DNA of 7,000 bases from DATMXS01 sp050260275 (lineage in GTDB: Bacteria; Acidobacteriota; Terriglobia; Bryobacterales; Bryobacteraceae): positions 1-7,000 of the forward strand of contig JBLNBX010000261.1 of assembly GCA_050260275.1 (NCBI GenBank), given 5' to 3'. This document shows, one piece after another, positions 1 through 5,827 of the stretch. The notes beneath the pieces are model-generated. The model was given only the letters and a program-made list of their open reading frames with translations. It did no database searches and was not told where the DNA came from. The stretch's first letter is position 1. The number at the start of each line of letters is the position of its first letter. The translations under genes were made by a program, and so were the position numbers.

Positions 1-78
1 CCGGATCGGCGCAAATGGTTGGTTTTCTTTGGGATATTCGGCGAGACCGTGCGGACGCACGAATGGTGCCGGTGTCAA
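1..78. other. Unassigned left edge, no gene called
   Basis: This stretch follows the stop codon of the leftmost minus-strand gene. The plus strand is open from base 2 to 214, and the minus strand is open in the same frame as the neighbouring gene beyond its TAG stop. Neither translation shows a motif I recognise. A TTGACA hexamer is present on the minus strand at 78-73, but no matching -10 box lies at the right distance. A gene truncated by the window edge cannot be excluded. Confidence 0.3.
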
Positions 79-606
79 CTACTGGGGAGGATCAATTAGG
101 AGAAAAAAAAGAATTGGCTCGCCGAGTCGAACAAAGGGCATTCTTGCGGTGGAGAGACACTGGCAATCCATTGATTCCAAAATGGGCTGCTCAAAAACGG
201 CGTCGGCCGCCTGAGCGGTGCATCGACACGCCTTCACGCCGTTTGGTTCCACGGTCAGACTCGGCTTGATCTGAACGTTAACGGGTGGAAAGGGCACGGT
301 ATCCACGATTAGATACTCCGCACACTGCTCGTTTTTCTTTGCGACCGCCCGGTACCGGCGGATCAGAATGCCGGCGTTGCGTTGTTCGCTGAGGCGCTTG
401 AATTTCAGCGACCATCCCCGGATCTGCTTGATGCTCCATGTCTCCCACCGCACGCCGGGGATGATAAACACATGCTCGCCCGACTTCGATCTGTACGCCT
501 CGGCAATCTCCTGTTTTGTCGGTTCGCCCTGCTGCCATTGACCGAAAGACGTCGGCACCGCTGCGATGGCGGCCAGTGCAGCAACACAGGGCAATCGCGA
601 TCTCAT
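79..606 (-). CDS. Small secreted protein of unknown function, acidobacterial type
   Basis: The 175-residue product starts with a clear Sec signal peptide: MRSR, then a hydrophobic Ala-rich core, with likely cleavage after the FGQ region near residue 23. The mature part (about 24-128) is basic and rich in aromatic residues, with a WETW-IK-IRGW block at 54-65 and a TVPFPPVN segment at 103-110. I recognise no catalytic motif or named domain. The start ATG overlaps the stop of the upstream gene (603-1319) as ATGA, and an AAAGGA box lies 9 nt upstream, so translation is probably coupled. The last 45 or so residues differ in character: Cys at 127, 129, 148 and 150, then a hydrophobic FFLL end encoded over a run of eight T. 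This may be an extension past an ancestral end near residue 128. The role is unknown; an exported location is well supported. Confidence 0.75.
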   Translation of the reverse strand: MRSRLPCVAALAAIAAVPTSFGQWQQGEPTKQEIAEAYRSKSGEHVFIIPGVRWETWSIKQIRGWSLKFKRLSEQRNAGILIRRYRAVAKKNEQCAEYLIVDTVPFPPVNVQIKPSLTVEPNGVKACRCTAQAADAVFEQPILESMDCQCLSTARMPFVRLGEPILFFLLIDPPQ

Positions 607-1319
607 TCCCGGCTATCCTTTCCGGGTGCGGCGAGCCACGTCGTATCGAACGAGTGTGTGGGCACCCGGTTCCCCGGCAGCGGCGTGGCTGCGGAAACCC
701 GATTTGCAGGAACCACAGCTCCGGTTGTCGGAGGCGAAGCGAAGGCCCCGGTACGAACCAGGGCCGTACGGAACGGCGAAGAGCATCCGCTCACCGGCCC
801 GATCATGCCGCCGATCACAGCGCCGCTGGTGCTCGTGAAAGCGGACGTACTCGTAAAGAACAGCGGCGCATAAGAGGATGCTTCGATCAAGTTTCCGGAC
901 TGGGCATCCGAGATGACCGGGAGCAGTTTCATCGCGTCTCGCAGAACTTGCAGCTTGGCCCTCTGCTGGTCCGTCAAGGTGGCCACATTCTTCTGCTGGT
1001 ACGTGTTGGCCTGATCTTTCAGTTCCCGGCAGATGGTTTCGATCTCCACATACCGGGTGCCAAGCGCCATTGGGTCAAGCGTCTCTCTTGCGGTCTCGGT
1101 TGCGATCTCGCTTTGGAGTTGCGAAATGCGTGTCTGTTTCGACGTCGCGAACTGGTTGTACTCGCCGTTGTTCGCGAGGATGGTCTGGAGTTGGGCGTCT
1201 GTCAGCTGGAGGTACTGCTGAACCTGTCCGAGCGGCTGGTAAAACCACGGATTCGGAACGGTTTGCGCCCACGTCAAGCTGCTGCAAAAGACAACGACAG
1301 CCGAAAATGGGAGCTTCAT
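603..1319 (-). CDS. Periplasmic LTXXQ-motif (Spy/CpxP-like) protein
   Basis: The 238-residue product has a signal peptide (1-18, ending LTWA before Gln19). A predicted helical domain at about 28-135 carries two LTXXQ-type motifs, LTDAQ at 39-43 and LTDQQ at 115-119. Between them are Gln/Glu-rich helices with SKQTRISQLQSEIA and a second long helix around 86-113. Spacing and helix content fit the Spy/CpxP-like superfamily, periplasmic proteins linked to envelope stress and, in Spy, to ATP-independent chaperone activity. Function here is inferred from that resemblance. Beyond about residue 150 comes a roughly 90-residue tail rich in Ser, Thr, Pro and Gly, including TSTSAFTSTS, which is not part of the usual Spy fold and may be disordered. 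The gene is first in a two-gene minus-strand unit and is divergent from 1402-1902. No strong ribosome-binding site precedes the ATG. Confidence 0.8.
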   Translation of the reverse strand: MKLPFSAVVVFCSSLTWAQTVPNPWFYQPLGQVQQYLQLTDAQLQTILANNGEYNQFATSKQTRISQLQSEIATETARETLDPMALGTRYVEIETICRELKDQANTYQQKNVATLTDQQRAKLQVLRDAMKLLPVISDAQSGNLIEASSYAPLFFTSTSAFTSTSGAVIGGMIGPVSGCSSPFRTALVRTGAFASPPTTGAVVPANRVSAATPLPGNRVPTHSFDTTWLAAPGKDSRE

Positions 1320-1401
1320 GCTTAAATCATACGTGGCAATCGGTCGGCCGGTTTCAGTGAGAGCCGACTACCGCGTGACTTGAAGGAGGTGCCATCAACC
1401 G
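1320..1401. promoter_or_regulatory. Divergent intergenic region with a weak dyad
   Basis: These 82 bp separate a minus-strand unit from a plus-strand unit, so promoters for both are expected here. An inverted repeat GTCGGC (1343-1348), 14 nt, GCCGAC (1363-1368) has half-sites 20 bp apart, about two helical turns, as in many operators. On the minus strand a TATGAT hexamer (1332-1327) lies 7 nt before the ATG at 1319 and could be a -10 box giving a nearly leaderless transcript; no good -35 accompanies it. A six-base dyad with free spacing is not rare by chance, so the operator reading is speculative. Confidence 0.35.
1383..1390 (+). promoter_or_regulatory. Strong Shine-Dalgarno for the gene at 1402
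   Basis: AAGGAGGT is a near-perfect anti-16S match lying 11 nt before the ATG at 1402. It supports that start over the internal ATG at 1429, which has no such box. The spacing is slightly long. It is the strongest ribosome-binding site in the window; most other starts here have weak ones. Confidence 0.65.
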
Positions 1402-1902
1402 ATGAATCGTGGATCCCTTGTCCGGCCAATGGTGATTTGGCTCGTGTGCTCGTTGCTCGGCCCCAATCCGCTGCCAAGCCAGCAGCACGTTGCGACCGGC
1501 GACTGGAATCGCGTTCGCAATCTGCCGCCCGGCACGCCGATTTGGGTAAAGACAAGAGCTGGCGCCTATCATGGTGAACTGATCGGCGCCACCTCCGAAA
1601 CGGTACGGCTCGACTCCGATGAGCGCAGTTTTCCTGGCCGCACGACGAGGCGGAGAGAACTACGGCAAGAAGACGTGTTGGAGATACGCCGCTTCAGCAG
1701 GTGTGCGTCGGCTTTGGCAGGTGCGGGAATCGGCGCGGGGGTCGGCACCGGCATTGGCCTCGCGATCGATTTTTCGGCACGCTCGAACGAGGACCGCGGC
1801 TTGGCAACCGTGCTCTTCGCGCTACTCGGGAGCCTTTTTGGATGGGGAGTCGGGCGGCACTCGACACTTATCAAAGGCGACACGATCTACGTGGCGCCAT
1901 AA
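1402..1902 (+). CDS. Secreted/membrane protein, small beta-rich domain plus glycine-zipper hairpin
   Basis: The 166-residue product begins with a hydrophobic signal or anchor segment (about 9-20). Residues 36-98 contain WNRVRNLPPGTPIWV, a GAYHGELIG turn and the strand ETVRLD, then a basic TTRRREL stretch leading to VLEIRRF. The pattern of short strands around Gly turns resembles small SH3-like or LSm-like barrels, which is an inference. Residues 104-123 are a glycine zipper (GAGIGAGVGTGIG) and 134-152 a second hydrophobic segment (LATVLFALLGSLFGWGVG), which would make a membrane hairpin. The protein ends KGDTIYVAP. I recall similar architecture in uncharacterised acidobacterial proteins but know no function. 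The start is fixed by the AAGGAGGT box at 1383-1390. It lies upstream of the VWFA pair on the same strand, separated by 89 bp that hold a stem-loop. Confidence 0.75.
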   Translation: MNRGSLVRPMVIWLVCSLLGPNPLPSQQHVATGDWNRVRNLPPGTPIWVKTRAGAYHGELIGATSETVRLDSDERSFPGRTTRRRELRQEDVLEIRRFSRCASALAGAGIGAGVGTGIGLAIDFSARSNEDRGLATVLFALLGSLFGWGVGRHSTLIKGDTIYVAP

Positions 1903-1925
1903 ACCAGCCCGGCCGTTCGAGACGC

Positions 1926-1950
1926 GCGGGCCTCGCCACGAGGTACCCGC
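1926..1950 (+). promoter_or_regulatory. GC-rich stem-loop between the 1402 gene and the VWFA pair
   Basis: GCGGG (1926-1930) pairs with CCCGC (1946-1950) and CCTCG (1931-1935) with CGAGG (1939-1943), giving ten GC-rich pairs around a CCA loop, with a two-base TA bulge. It begins 23 nt after the stop at 1902 and ends 41 nt before the ATG at 1992. No T-tract follows on either strand, so it is not a classical intrinsic terminator. It could be a processing or stabilising hairpin, an attenuator, or a factor-assisted termination site. The structure is plain from the sequence; the function is not. Confidence 0.5.
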
Positions 1951-1991
1951 AACCATAGGAACTGCCGGTCCGTCCAACCGAACAAAGCAAC

Positions 1992-2900
1992 ATGCGAAGC
2001 CTCTCTGTGTGCCTTTGGCTGCTCACAGCGGCGATAGCGCAGGAGCAGCATCTCATCACGGCCATTGCTACTAACCGCTCGACCGGGAAGGCGGTCGGCG
2101 GGCTTACCGCCAATGACCTCGAGATGGTCCAGGACGGCCAGTCGTTCCGGGCGGCTTCCGTGCGCACGATGGACGGACCTAAGGACATCCTGTTCGTCAT
2201 CGACAATAATCTTCCTCTGGTACGCCAATCTCTCACGGCGGGAATTCGGATTGCAGAATACGAATTCGGGCCTGAAGATCGCGCCGGCATTGTCGCGTTT
2301 AGTAGAAAACCAAAACTGGAAGTGCCTCTTACGGGCGATGTAAGGCTCGTGCTTCGCCGTCTGGATGGCATCACCAGGAGCCGGGACATGCGTGTCTCGA
2401 AGCAGCACGCGTTGTACGACGCGATTCTTTTAGGTGTGCAGAACCTGCCTGAAAGGAGTCTGGACCGGGTCTCTCACATAGTGGTCTTCACAATGTTGGC
2501 CGAGCGGCAATCCAAAGCGAACGCCGCCGAGGTGGTTGCCGCCGCAACCAACCGGCGCGTTGTCATCGACGGGATTGTGCTTGCGCCGAAATACCTCGCG
2601 CAGGAAACAAAGCGGCAACTGGGACTCGATGCGGTAGCGGCGGATGATGGTCTGCGAGCACTCTCGAAACCGACCGGCGGAGAATCGCGAATCGAGGAGC
2701 CCAGCGGCTATCTCCTGCGCCAGGCGCTCTTGCGCATTCGCAGCCGTCTTCAGGTCGCGGGCACAACTCAAGAGCACGGCCCCGTGGGTCTGCGTTTGAC
2801 CGCGGAAGGGAAGATCAAGTATCCCGACCTCGAGTTCCGCATACTGTCGGATGAGGTCAGTCCCGCGAAGACAACCGCTGGTGTTGGGGAGCGACAATGA
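1992..2900 (+). CDS. VWFA-related acidobacterial domain protein, degenerate MIDAS (first of pair)
   Basis: The 302-residue product has a signal peptide (MRSLSVCLWLLTAAIA, cleavage before Gln17). The segment VGGLTANDLEMVQDGQ at 35-50 matches the GLTxxDFxxxxDG block that opens VWFA-related acidobacterial proteins (TIGR03436 type). A VWA-like core follows: strand DILFVID at 65-71, RAGIVAFS at 97-104, ALYDAI at 140-145 and strand SHIVVFT at 161-167. The metal-binding (MIDAS) signature DxSxS is replaced by DNNLP (71-75), the expected Thr before LYDA is absent, and TDG is replaced by TML, so metal-dependent ligand binding by the usual mechanism is unlikely. The C-terminal part is divergent. No good ribosome-binding site precedes the ATG; the start is chosen for the signal peptide. 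It overlaps the next gene by ATGA. The family's function is unknown; it is exported. Confidence 0.8.
   Translation: MRSLSVCLWLLTAAIAQEQHLITAIATNRSTGKAVGGLTANDLEMVQDGQSFRAASVRTMDGPKDILFVIDNNLPLVRQSLTAGIRIAEYEFGPEDRAGIVAFSRKPKLEVPLTGDVRLVLRRLDGITRSRDMRVSKQHALYDAILLGVQNLPERSLDRVSHIVVFTMLAERQSKANAAEVVAAATNRRVVIDGIVLAPKYLAQETKRQLGLDAVAADDGLRALSKPTGGESRIEEPSGYLLRQALLRIRSRLQVAGTTQEHGPVGLRLTAEGKIKYPDLEFRILSDEVSPAKTTAGVGERQ
2886..2891 (+). promoter_or_regulatory. Ribosome-binding site for the second VWFA gene, inside the first
   Basis: GGGGAG lies 5 nt before the ATG at 2897, within the last codons of the upstream gene. Together with the ATGA stop/start overlap it argues for coupled translation of the two VWFA-type proteins. 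Confidence 0.5.
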
Positions 2901-3898
2901 CTCGGCGAACAGCAATACAGCGAACAGCAATCGTGGCGGTCACACAACTTGCAGCTATCAGCCGCGCACAGCAGCAGCTTCCCGCTTTTAGCGCCGATGT
3001 TCGGCTGATCACCGTGGACGTTCTGGTCCAGGATCGCGCATCGGGCAGGTTGTTGGAGCTGCTTGGCCCGAAGGACTTCGTTATTCTCGACGACGGCAAG
3101 CAGCGGCAGATCGTATTTCTGGAGATCGAGACCACCCCGTTGGACGTCATCTTTGTGCCGTACCTGGCTGGACAGCTCAGCACCGCAAGAGACTACGACG
3201 CCTTCCTCCGTGGCTGGCGGGCCGCATTCGCGGCCTTCCGGAACCAGGATCGCGCCGGTCTGGTGCGGTCGTTTCGCGACTCGGAGAACGTTGCGCTGAC
3301 GGAAGATCGCGACAGAGTCCGGGATGCCATTCGTCAACCCTTCAGCCGCATGCGCCCGCCCATCGGTTACGGCGGACGGCTGTACGACGCATTGTGTCTA
3401 GCCGCCTCCTTGTTCTCCACAGACGGCGGCGACCGCCGCAGACACGCCATAATTGCCATTACAGACGACGCCGAGAAGGGTTCAAAGGCGCAGATCCAGG
3501 ATGTGGCACACGAACTGCTGACTGCGAATTGCTCGCTGAATATCGTTCTGCTGGCCACGGCCGTTCCCCTTCGGCGTACGGTCGGCATCGGCGGACCGTG
3601 GCCGCTTCCGGGCCGCCAGCGCGATATTGGTGGGGGGACTCCCGAGGGGGCCTCCTGCCGTGAGGCGATGACGGCTACCGGCGGTCTTTTCATTCCCGGT
3701 GATGAGATGGAAATCGCCCTTCCGGACATGATTCGAAAGACCGCGTTGCGATATCTGTTGGGCTTCTATGCCGATCTCGCGGTGGAACCGGGATTTCACG
3801 CGCTTACAATCCGTTTGAGCGAAGAAGCAAGCCGGCGCTATCCCGGTGCAGAGATTAGGCATCGAAATGGCTACTATGTTGCTGCGAACGGAGCCTGA
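2897..3898 (+). CDS. VWFA-related acidobacterial domain protein (second of pair)
   Basis: The 333-residue product starts with a basic n-region containing an arginine pair (MTRRTAIQRTAI), then a modest hydrophobic stretch to SRAQQQ (about 23-27). A Sec signal is likeliest; the RR pair lacks the rest of a Tat motif. VRLITVDVLVQD at 35-46 and LLGPKDFVILDDGKQ at 55-69 match the start of TIGR03436-type proteins. The VWA core has PLDVIFVPY at 81-89, RLYDAL at 161-166 and the strand AIIAITDDAEKG at 184-195. The TDD motif is kept, but the first MIDAS loop (DxSxS) is lost: VPYLAGQLS stands in its place. The C-terminus is typical of the family: LRYLLGFYAD (284-293) and AEIRHRNGYYV (318-328). The gene overlaps its upstream partner by ATGA, suggesting equimolar production and perhaps a heteromeric envelope complex. 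Function is unknown. Confidence 0.85.
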   Translation: MTRRTAIQRTAIVAVTQLAAISRAQQQLPAFSADVRLITVDVLVQDRASGRLLELLGPKDFVILDDGKQRQIVFLEIETTPLDVIFVPYLAGQLSTARDYDAFLRGWRAAFAAFRNQDRAGLVRSFRDSENVALTEDRDRVRDAIRQPFSRMRPPIGYGGRLYDALCLAASLFSTDGGDRRRHAIIAITDDAEKGSKAQIQDVAHELLTANCSLNIVLLATAVPLRRTVGIGGPWPLPGRQRDIGGGTPEGASCREAMTATGGLFIPGDEMEIALPDMIRKTALRYLLGFYADLAVEPGFHALTIRLSEEASRRYPGAEIRHRNGYYVAANGA

Positions 3899-4123
3899 CG
3901 CGGCCGAGGTCCTCTGGGAGAAGGGCGTTGTCGCTCGGATTGCTGTTATCGACTTTGGGCGCGCCCTGTTCGGCGAAAGCACCGCGCTTCAGGACGGAGG
4001 TGATGAAAATCCGCGTCCAGGTTTCTGTGAGCCAGGATCGGCACATTGTCCCTGAGTTGGAGTTAGGCTGGTGCCTCAGTCCACTGTTGCCGTGCAACCC
4101 GACGCGTGCCGTCCTGCCTGTCC
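3899..4123. other. 225-bp gap without a convincing gene
   Basis: Open frames crossing this gap look like shadows. The only possible coding remnant begins at ATG 4003 on the plus strand, preceded by AGGACGGAGGTG, and reads MKIRVQVSVSQD before losing protein-like character and running into the oppositely oriented gene at 4124. It also lies between the apparent chromosomal genes on the left and the phage-like right part, so a junction could fall here. I see no terminator with a T-tract and no clear attachment-site repeat. Confidence 0.35.
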
Positions 4124-4471
4124 CTAATGGGGGGTTGTCCAGAACAGCGCCTGTAAGAGAGGTTCGAGCCAACGTCGGTCTAAAGCGACGGTGTACGAAT
4201 CCCAAGTCTGAAGAGCTGCTTTGATGCGGGCCATCTCCCCGTCCGTGAATTCGAATTCCTTTGCCGGAATCGAGACCGTAGGATTCCATAGCACCCGCTC
4301 CTGGCCGCCGACGATCTCTCGCTTCAGTTCGATCGTCTGCTCCTCGGCGGCGTCGAGCGCAAGGCGGTCCTGAATGGCCCAGATCGCGCGAATGGAACCA
4401 ACGTCCGCGCGCTGCGCGCCCAGTAGAGCGTGAAGGTTCAAGCGTTGGATGTAATCGAGGGTGAGTTTCAT
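4124..4471 (-). CDS. Small protein of unknown function, possibly phage-derived
   Basis: The 115-residue product (from MKLTLDYIQRLNL) is soluble, helical and charged, with no signal peptide. It contains LGAQRADVGSIRAIWAIQDRL near the N-terminus, then an EEQTIELKREIVGG stretch, a strand-like RVLWNPTVSIP and a C-terminal helix with LQTWDSY and RRWLEPLLQAL. I recognise no named domain. Phage origin is inferred from its compact size and same-strand position downstream of the tail-fibre gene at 5828-6979. An in-frame ATG at 4492 would add seven residues (MAIPNSL); neither start has a good ribosome-binding site, and the shorter form is chosen because the MKLTL beginning looks more natural. It is divergent from the TPR-TonB gene. 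Confidence 0.6.
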   Translation of the reverse strand: MKLTLDYIQRLNLHALLGAQRADVGSIRAIWAIQDRLALDAAEEQTIELKREIVGGQERVLWNPTVSIPAKEFEFTDGEMARIKAALQTWDSYTVALDRRWLEPLLQALFWTTPH

Positions 4472-4513
4472 AAGGCTGTTGGGGATCGCCATGCCGTACG
4501 TGTGTACCCAGAC

Positions 4514-4525
4514 GGAACCGGTTCC
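4514..4525. promoter_or_regulatory. 12-bp perfect palindrome in a divergent intergenic region
   Basis: GGAACCGGTTCC is a perfect palindrome between the minus-strand gene (start 4471 or 4492) and the plus-strand TPR-TonB gene (start 4553). It is flanked by direct TGTAC repeats at 4503-4507 and 4526-4530, 23 bp apart. A dimeric repressor or activator site controlling one or both genes would fit. About one or two 12-bp palindromes are expected by chance in 7 kb, but a hit inside this short interval is much less likely, so it is listed as a candidate only. Confidence 0.35.
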
Positions 4526-4539
4526 TGTACTCTGGTTAT

Positions 4540-4545
4540 GGAGAG
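4540..4545 (+). promoter_or_regulatory. Ribosome-binding site deciding the TPR-TonB start
   Basis: GGAGAG lies 7 nt before the ATG at 4553. It selects this start over the in-frame ATG at 4538 and the far-upstream start at 4430, which would place about 40 non-signal residues ahead of an obvious signal peptide. Confidence 0.6.
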
Positions 4546-4552
4546 TTGTCGT

Positions 4553-5818
4553 ATGCGCTATCAAGTCTTGTGCGCGGGCTTTTTCGCGCTGGCCACGTGG
4601 GGTCAGACGACGCAAGGCGGCTCAGAGGTCGTGCCGCGGCTCATGAGCCAGCCACCGATGTCGTCCGGAGAGGTGGCGAGCGCCGAGGCTCAGGTTCAGG
4701 CAAATCCTGAGGACCTCGACCTCCGGCTGCGATTGCTGACGTACTACAGAGATACAGCGCCGATTCCGCCGAATGACGACCCCGGCGAGCGGCTGGCCCG
4801 CTTACGGCACATTCAGTACGCTGTGGAGCACTATCCGAGCCTGTTTGATCCTGCTTCGCCCTTGGTCTATGTCTTCCGCTCCGGCGGCGCCTACGCCAAC
4901 GCCAGCGATCATGAAGCGGTGCGGGCGCAATGGATGCGAGCAGTCGAGGCAAATCCGGCTGACAGCAGACTCGTGCTCAATGCGGCGTTGTTCCTCTTTG
5001 TCGAGGACAAAGGGGCCGCCGTGGATTTGCTCAAGCGGACCCTTGAGGCCGATCCCGGCAACCAGCGCGTCGCCGCCCATCTCGGCTTCCTTTATGCGAT
5101 GGAGATCCTGGGTCTGGACAGTTTCTCTGGCGAGGTCGCAGCGACGATACCGCCTGCGGAACGGGCCGCCGCAGTCGAGCAGGCCAAGACGGAACTTGAG
5201 AATTCTTCGAATGCGGCGATTCTTGCGGGCGCGGCCACGGCAATACCAAATCTGGCGATGCGCGCGAGCCGCGGACAGGCGGTCGATCCGGAACTCTTCC
5301 AACTCTCATCCAGACTCATGGCGAGAGCGCGTGACCTGGCCGCATCCGATGAGACTTTCCGCGGGCCGATGCCGATGATTCAGTACTACCAGGAGACACA
5401 GAGCATCTCGGGCAGAGGCATGTCCCTCGGACAGGTACGGGTATTGAGGACGCCATTGCCTCGACCCGCGCCAGACCCGGACCCTTTGGTGAGTGCGGAC
5501 CGCGAGACTGCCGGAGCTGCATCCGCACCAGCCAGGGTCCGGATCGGAGGCAGTGTACAGAAGACCAAATTGCTCAGTGGCCCACAGCCTAAGTATCCGG
5601 ACTTGGCGAGGAATTCTGCCATCGAAGGAGATGTCCGGTTTCAGGCAATCATTGGACGCGATGGCAGCATCCTGGAGCTAACCGTGCTCAGCGGCCATCC
5701 ACTGCTTGTTGCCCCCGCTCGCGATGCAGTTCAGCAGTGGCGGTATCGGCCCACGCTGTTGAACGGCGAACCCGTGGAAGTCATAACGGACATCGTCGTA
5801 TCGTTTCCGCCCAAATGA
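4553..5818 (+). CDS. Secreted TPR protein with C-terminal TonB domain
   Basis: The 421-residue product begins with a signal peptide (MRYQVLCAGFFALATWGQ, about 1-17). Residues about 44-68 (ANPEDLDLRLRLLTYYRD) and 120-184 (MRAVEANPADSRLVLNAALFL, LKRTLEADPGNQRVAAHLGFL) are TPR-like helical repeats, normally protein-interaction scaffolds. A Pro-rich linker (PLPRPAPDPDP, near 300) leads to a TonB C-terminal domain at 329-421. That domain has the usual landmarks: PKYPDLARNSAIEGDVRFQ, IGRDGSILELTVLSGHPLL, DAVQQWRYRPTLLNGEPVEV and VVSFPPK. Classical TonB has an inner-membrane anchor that couples to ExbBD; here the only hydrophobic segment is the signal peptide, so the protein is probably periplasmic and not a standard energy transducer. 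Such TPR-TonB fusions are common in acidobacteria. It lies antisense between two minus-strand genes, its stop only 9 bp from the tail-fibre stop. Confidence 0.85.
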   Translation: MRYQVLCAGFFALATWGQTTQGGSEVVPRLMSQPPMSSGEVASAEAQVQANPEDLDLRLRLLTYYRDTAPIPPNDDPGERLARLRHIQYAVEHYPSLFDPASPLVYVFRSGGAYANASDHEAVRAQWMRAVEANPADSRLVLNAALFLFVEDKGAAVDLLKRTLEADPGNQRVAAHLGFLYAMEILGLDSFSGEVAATIPPAERAAAVEQAKTELENSSNAAILAGAATAIPNLAMRASRGQAVDPELFQLSSRLMARARDLAASDETFRGPMPMIQYYQETQSISGRGMSLGQVRVLRTPLPRPAPDPDPLVSADRETAGAASAPARVRIGGSVQKTKLLSGPQPKYPDLARNSAIEGDVRFQAIIGRDGSILELTVLSGHPLLVAPARDAVQQWRYRPTLLNGEPVEVITDIVVSFPPK

Positions 5819-5827
5819 CGGCGATAT

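Noticed and set aside
103..127. T8 run preceded by CTCGGCGAG on the minus strand, considered as an intrinsic terminator
   Set aside because: The stem has only three or four pairs with a loop of one to three bases, and the run is inside the coding frame ahead of the stop at 79-81.
516..1325. Long plus-strand open frame of 269 codons
   Set aside because: It is antisense to two minus-strand genes that have signal peptides, LTXXQ motifs and an ATGA junction. Its product is Arg- and Gly-rich with no domain, as expected of a shadow frame in GC-rich DNA.
1871..2408. Two overlapping minus-strand open frames of about 170 codons
   Set aside because: They lie opposite the first VWFA gene, whose product has a signal peptide and recognisable family motifs; the minus-strand products are basic and featureless.
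3629..3655. G-rich stretch considered as a quadruplex
   Set aside because: It has only two long G runs interleaved with C runs that would pair with them, and it lies in well-supported coding sequence of the second VWFA gene.
4159..4173. GGTTCGAGCC, resembling a tRNA T-arm
   Set aside because: No acceptor, D or anticodon stems surround it, and it encodes part of the RRWLEPLL segment of the minus-strand gene at 4124-4471.
3855..4289. Minus-strand frame of 144 codons spanning the gap
   Set aside because: It overlaps the ends of two better-supported genes, has no ribosome-binding site or motif, and its Arg/Ser/Gly/Pro-rich composition is typical of a shadow.
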